Below are positions 5,070 to 7,681 of a stretch of DNA of 7,681 nucleotides, piece by piece; within the stretch, counting starts at the first letter, position 1; every line of letters begins with the position of its first letter. A model generated the notes under the pieces. It saw only the letters and a program-made list of their open reading frames with translations, made no database searches and was not told the origin of the DNA. This DNA is from Clostridia bacterium. Its GTDB lineage: Bacteria > Bacillota > Clostridia > Oscillospirales > CAG-272. Position numbers and translations under genes: made by a program. The stretch covers positions 1 through 7,681 of the forward strand of contig CAAFLY010000068.1 of the NCBI GenBank assembly GCA_900763885.1, in the 5' to 3' direction.

Positions 5070-6182
5070 TCACTTCATCGTCTCGCTGCTGTTCAGCACC
5101 GCCGTACTGTAGAGAAACAGGGTGTCCTGCCCATGAAAATCCACCATGCTGCCAAGATACGCGCTTGCCAGATAGCGTATATCGAGCAGTGTGATTTTTT
5201 TATACGCCGGCGTCAGGAGCGGGACGATGGAGGAGGCGAACGAATCACGGAACACGATCAACTCCCGATCGGTATCCGCACTGGGATTTTCGATGGTGAG
5301 GTAGGAGATCGGACCGGAGAGGAAGAATTCATACGGATCCTTCCCTGCCGCCTTCTCGAAATCGTAGATTCCGCCCGTCTTGCCCGTCTCATAATTGGTC
5401 ACAACACACTGCGAGAGCGTATCGTTTGTGAGGTACGAGATCGTCTCCGGCTCCATTGGCAGAGCGGCATAGCCGTAATACACGCCATAAAATGGCACAT
5501 CGAGAGCCTCCTCCGCATATGCCGAGCGGTCGGGGATCGTTACACCCAAACCGTCTGCCAGTCGATGCGCGGTGTCCATGAGCTTCTCCGCACGCCAGTG
5601 GGTGTCCGTTTTGTAGTAATCCTCGATCGACAGTGTATCCATAATGTCGATATAGGTCATATAGCCATCCGTTTTTTCCCGGAGTGATGCAATCAGCTCG
5701 TCATACGCCACCGATGGGTAGCCGTTTGCCGCCGCCAGAAAGACGTTTTTGTCCGGGATCACGGAGAGATAGCACGTCGAGCCGTTGTCGCGCAGATAGC
5801 GGTCGTAGAGATAGGCAAACCGATCTGCGGCGTGGGCAATGGAGTCCTGCGACAACGGATAATCGAGACGGGACGCGTATCCGTCCACGATATACACGTT
5901 GTTGTTGTCCCCTTTGCGGAGAATATCATAGGAAAAGACCGCCTTGACGGTGCGGAATCGGCTGCGCAGAGGAAACTGATCGGCAGCAAACGCGTTAAAG
6001 TCGGTTGCAAAGGAGCCGTCGAGATAATCCTGAAAGGTCAGCGTGGGCAAAGCTGCCATGGTGCGCCGTTCGCTTACAGAAATCTCATCCGGCGTGCGCA
6101 GAATCGTCCACAGCCCAAATCCGGCGAAAAAGACGGCGCAGAGCACGACGGTGCAAATAGAAGTGATTGTTTTCAGCCGCAT
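5070..6182 (-). CDS. DHHW/AlgJ-like SGNH-type acyl-transfer protein, partner of MBOAT
   Basis: This 370-residue membrane-anchored extracytoplasmic protein has one N-terminal helix (about 7-28) and the rest outside. The TDTHW motif (192-196) supplies D193 and H195, and the block FRDSFASS (311-318) supplies S314, giving a putative Ser-His-Asp triad as in AlgJ and AlgX of alginate acetylation; LLDIRY (332-337) also fits the DHHW family. Glycine of the usual GDS block is arginine here, and the DHHW motif reads DTHW. In known systems the membrane MBOAT protein passes acyl groups outward and the SGNH partner works on the sugar polymer. The start follows GGGAGAGG at short spacing, and only 12 nt separate it from the MBOAT stop, so the two form one operon. 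The polymer acylated (peptidoglycan, teichoic acid or exopolysaccharide) cannot be told. No convincing terminator follows. Confidence 0.88.
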   Translation of the reverse strand: MRLKTITSICTVVLCAVFFAGFGLWTILRTPDEISVSERRTMAALPTLTFQDYLDGSFATDFNAFAADQFPLRSRFRTVKAVFSYDILRKGDNNNVYIVDGYASRLDYPLSQDSIAHAADRFAYLYDRYLRDNGSTCYLSVIPDKNVFLAAANGYPSVAYDELIASLREKTDGYMTYIDIMDTLSIEDYYKTDTHWRAEKLMDTAHRLADGLGVTIPDRSAYAEEALDVPFYGVYYGYAALPMEPETISYLTNDTLSQCVVTNYETGKTGGIYDFEKAAGKDPYEFFLSGPISYLTIENPSADTDRELIVFRDSFASSIVPLLTPAYKKITLLDIRYLASAYLGSMVDFHGQDTLFLYSTAVLNSSETMK

Positions 6183-6194
6183 ATGCCTCTCCCT

Positions 6195-7598
6195 TCAGAA
6201 ACGGAAATATAAAAAAGGATTGAATGAGCCGTCCACGAGATACGCGGTACTCAGCACACATAGCCCGAGCATCACGACAGGCTGGACAATTGCAAGCACA
6301 CGGGACCAGGTGCGGTTCTCCATCATGCGCCCGACGATCATTTTGGGGAGCGGCGTGGCACCGATGATCGCAGCAATGAGGATCACGGCATAGCTGCGCA
6401 GATTGTACAGTCCGATCGGATCGACAAGGGCGGTCGCACCGATACCAAAGAGCGCGCCGATCTGGGAAAATCCCGCAGTGACACTGTCTGCATCAAACAA
6501 TACAAAGCTTACGGCGATGACAAGCAGCACATACACATGGCGCAGGACGCGCGATTTGTCGAGAATTTTGTGGAACCACAGCTTCTCAAAGAGGAGAAAT
6601 ACCGCGAAATATACGCCCCACAGTACGAAATTCCACGCCGCGCCATGCCAGAGACCCGTGAGCATCCACACGACGATGATGTTGCGGATCCATTTCCACG
6701 TCGCCACCCGATTTCCGCCTAGGGGAATGTAGACATAATCGCGGAAGAAGGAACCAAGAGTCATGTGCCAACGCCGCCAAAATTCCGTCACGCTCGCGGA
6801 AATATAGGGATAATTGAAGTTTTCCGGGAAAGAAAAGCCAAGAATACGCCCCAGTCCGATCGCCATATCGCTGTAGCCGGAGAAATCGAAATAGATGTGC
6901 AGCATACACGCGATGGCATAGAGCCACGAAAAGAGAACGGAAGGGGAGGCGGTCGCCTTGTAGGTCGTGATCAGCTCGTAAAGTACGTTTGCAATGAGGA
7001 TCTTTTTCGACAGTCCGATGAGAAAACGCACTGTGCCGCTTGTGATCCCATCGAGCGTATGGGTCCGGTTCTCCAGTTCCTTTGCTATATCCGCGTAACG
7101 CACGATCGGCCCGGCGATAAGCTGCGGAAACAGTGCAATATATGCCGCGAGATCGATGGGATTCCTCTGCGCCGCCACACTTCCCCTGTATACATCCACC
7201 TCATAGCTGAGGATCTGGAACGTGTAAAAGCTGATACCGATGGGGAGCACCACGCCGAGCAGCGGAATATTCCGTCCGGTCAGCGCACCGATGGTGGAGA
7301 GAAAAAAGTCCGTGTATTTGCAGTATCCAAGCAGAGCGAGGCTGACAGCGACGGAAAAGGTCAAAATCCACTTCGCGCGTACCGGATACGCTCGGTTTTT
7401 CTCGAGAAGCAGTCCGGAACAATAGCCCGCAAGGATGGAGAAGAGCATGAAAACGATGAATTTCGGCTCTCCCCACGCGTAAAAAAAGAGACTTGCGGCA
7501 AGGAGGACGAAATTTTTCCCACGTTTGGGTGTGAGAAAATACAATAGTAAAGTGAGCGGGAGAAAATAGAAGAGAAACGGCAGTCCGGAGAAGAGCAT
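6195..7598 (-). CDS. MBOAT-family membrane O-acyltransferase (AlgI/DltB/PatA-like)
   Basis: This 467-residue multi-pass membrane protein is full-length for the family. It moves acyl groups, usually acetyl, across the membrane for O-acylation of a surface polymer. Family signatures: FYAWGEPKF near 39-47, LPIGISFYTFQILSY 118-132, FPQLIAGPIVRY 157-168, IYFDFSGYSDMAIG 235-248, EFWRRWHMTLGSFFRDYVYIP 272-292 (with H278) and LTGLWHGAAWNF 313-324, where H318 is the expected catalytic histidine. At least nine hydrophobic stretches can be seen. The start at 7598 follows a GAGGGA site at about 7 nt. The SGNH partner gene follows after 12 nt, matching the usual MBOAT plus AlgJ/PatB-like pairing. The D-alanylation DltB role is less likely because no dltA, dltC or dltD gene is present here, but genes beyond the right edge are unseen. 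Confidence 0.97.
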   Translation of the reverse strand: MLFSGLPFLFYFLPLTLLLYFLTPKRGKNFVLLAASLFFYAWGEPKFIVFMLFSILAGYCSGLLLEKNRAYPVRAKWILTFSVAVSLALLGYCKYTDFFLSTIGALTGRNIPLLGVVLPIGISFYTFQILSYEVDVYRGSVAAQRNPIDLAAYIALFPQLIAGPIVRYADIAKELENRTHTLDGITSGTVRFLIGLSKKILIANVLYELITTYKATASPSVLFSWLYAIACMLHIYFDFSGYSDMAIGLGRILGFSFPENFNYPYISASVTEFWRRWHMTLGSFFRDYVYIPLGGNRVATWKWIRNIIVVWMLTGLWHGAAWNFVLWGVYFAVFLLFEKLWFHKILDKSRVLRHVYVLLVIAVSFVLFDADSVTAGFSQIGALFGIGATALVDPIGLYNLRSYAVILIAAIIGATPLPKMIVGRMMENRTWSRVLAIVQPVVMLGLCVLSTAYLVDGSFNPFLYFRF

Positions 7599-7624
7599 TT
7601 TGGGTCCCTCGTATCGACAGAATT

Positions 7625-7666
7625 TGTGCTGCCGTGGGAACTTCTTCCAAGAAACGCGGCAGCACA
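7625..7666 (-). other. Leader stem-loop upstream of the MBOAT operon
   Basis: A 10-bp perfect stem pairs TGTGCTGCCG (7625-7634) with CGGCAGCACA (7657-7666); inside, TTCT and AGAA (7642-7645 and 7650-7653) can add a short apical stem. On the minus strand it ends about 26 nt before the MBOAT start. It is not followed by a U-run, so it is not a simple terminator. It may be a 5' stabilising hairpin or a regulatory leader. Confidence 0.6.
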
Positions 7667-7671
7667 GGGGC

Positions 7672-7677
7672 TATATA
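7672..7677 (-). promoter_or_regulatory. Possible -10 box of the MBOAT operon
   Basis: TATATA on the minus strand lies just upstream of the leader stem-loop. If used, transcription would begin about where the stem begins. Any -35 box would lie beyond the right edge, so this is weak evidence. Confidence 0.3.
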
Positions 7678-7681
7678 GGAT

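Noticed and set aside
6765..7547. Open frame of 260 codons on the plus strand
   Set aside because: It is antisense to the MBOAT gene and rich in charged residues, as expected for the complement of a hydrophobic coding region.

Overview
The window fits a Gram-positive-type anaerobe of the Bacillota, most likely an uncultured, moderately GC-rich clostridial lineage such as Oscillospiraceae. This is inferred from strong AGGAGG-type ribosome binding sites, the mix of gene families (VTC-domain protein plus DUF4956, MBOAT plus DHHW/AlgJ-like protein, OmpR-type two-component pairs) and protein similarity recalled from memory. There is no rRNA, tRNA, CRISPR array, insertion sequence or phage gene. 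The window is dense with ordinary chromosomal genes.

Layout. Left (1-875, minus strand): the start of a DUF4956 membrane protein gene, cut by the window edge, lies behind a complete gene for a small VTC-domain (polyphosphate polymerase-like) protein. A 262-bp divergent control region (876-1137) follows. It holds two overlapping sigma-A-type promoters for the rightward operon, a candidate promoter with no good -35 box for the leftward operon, and three CTGAAA repeats between them. Rightward (1138-3133) is a two-component system, response regulator then histidine kinase, with an 11-nt overlap. A 12-bp-stem bidirectional terminator (3149-3190) separates it from a second, convergent system on the minus strand: response regulator (4285-4959), then an intramembrane-sensing-type kinase (3208-4275). 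Upstream of that pair is an extended -10 promoter with a perfectly phased 11-bp direct repeat. The right end (5070-7598, minus strand) is a two-gene operon for an MBOAT acyltransferase and its AlgJ-like SGNH partner, preceded by a long leader stem-loop.

How the parts may work together. All three modules concern the cell envelope: two sensors, a surface-polymer O-acylation pair and a VTC/DUF4956 pair. The CTGAAA repeats lie where the first regulator could control both its own operon and the VTC/DUF4956 operon. The 11-bp repeats lie where the second regulator could control its own promoter. Both are inferences from site geometry.

Points worth a second look: a 16-nt inverted copy of VTC-gene sequence at the extreme left end, suggesting a fold-back artefact or real breakpoint; a C10 tract in the first kinase gene whose slippage would remove the kinase core; a hairpin between a good Shine-Dalgarno and the first regulator's start codon; two repeat-type operators; and the leader hairpin of the MBOAT operon. 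I did not find a clearly new multi-gene system.
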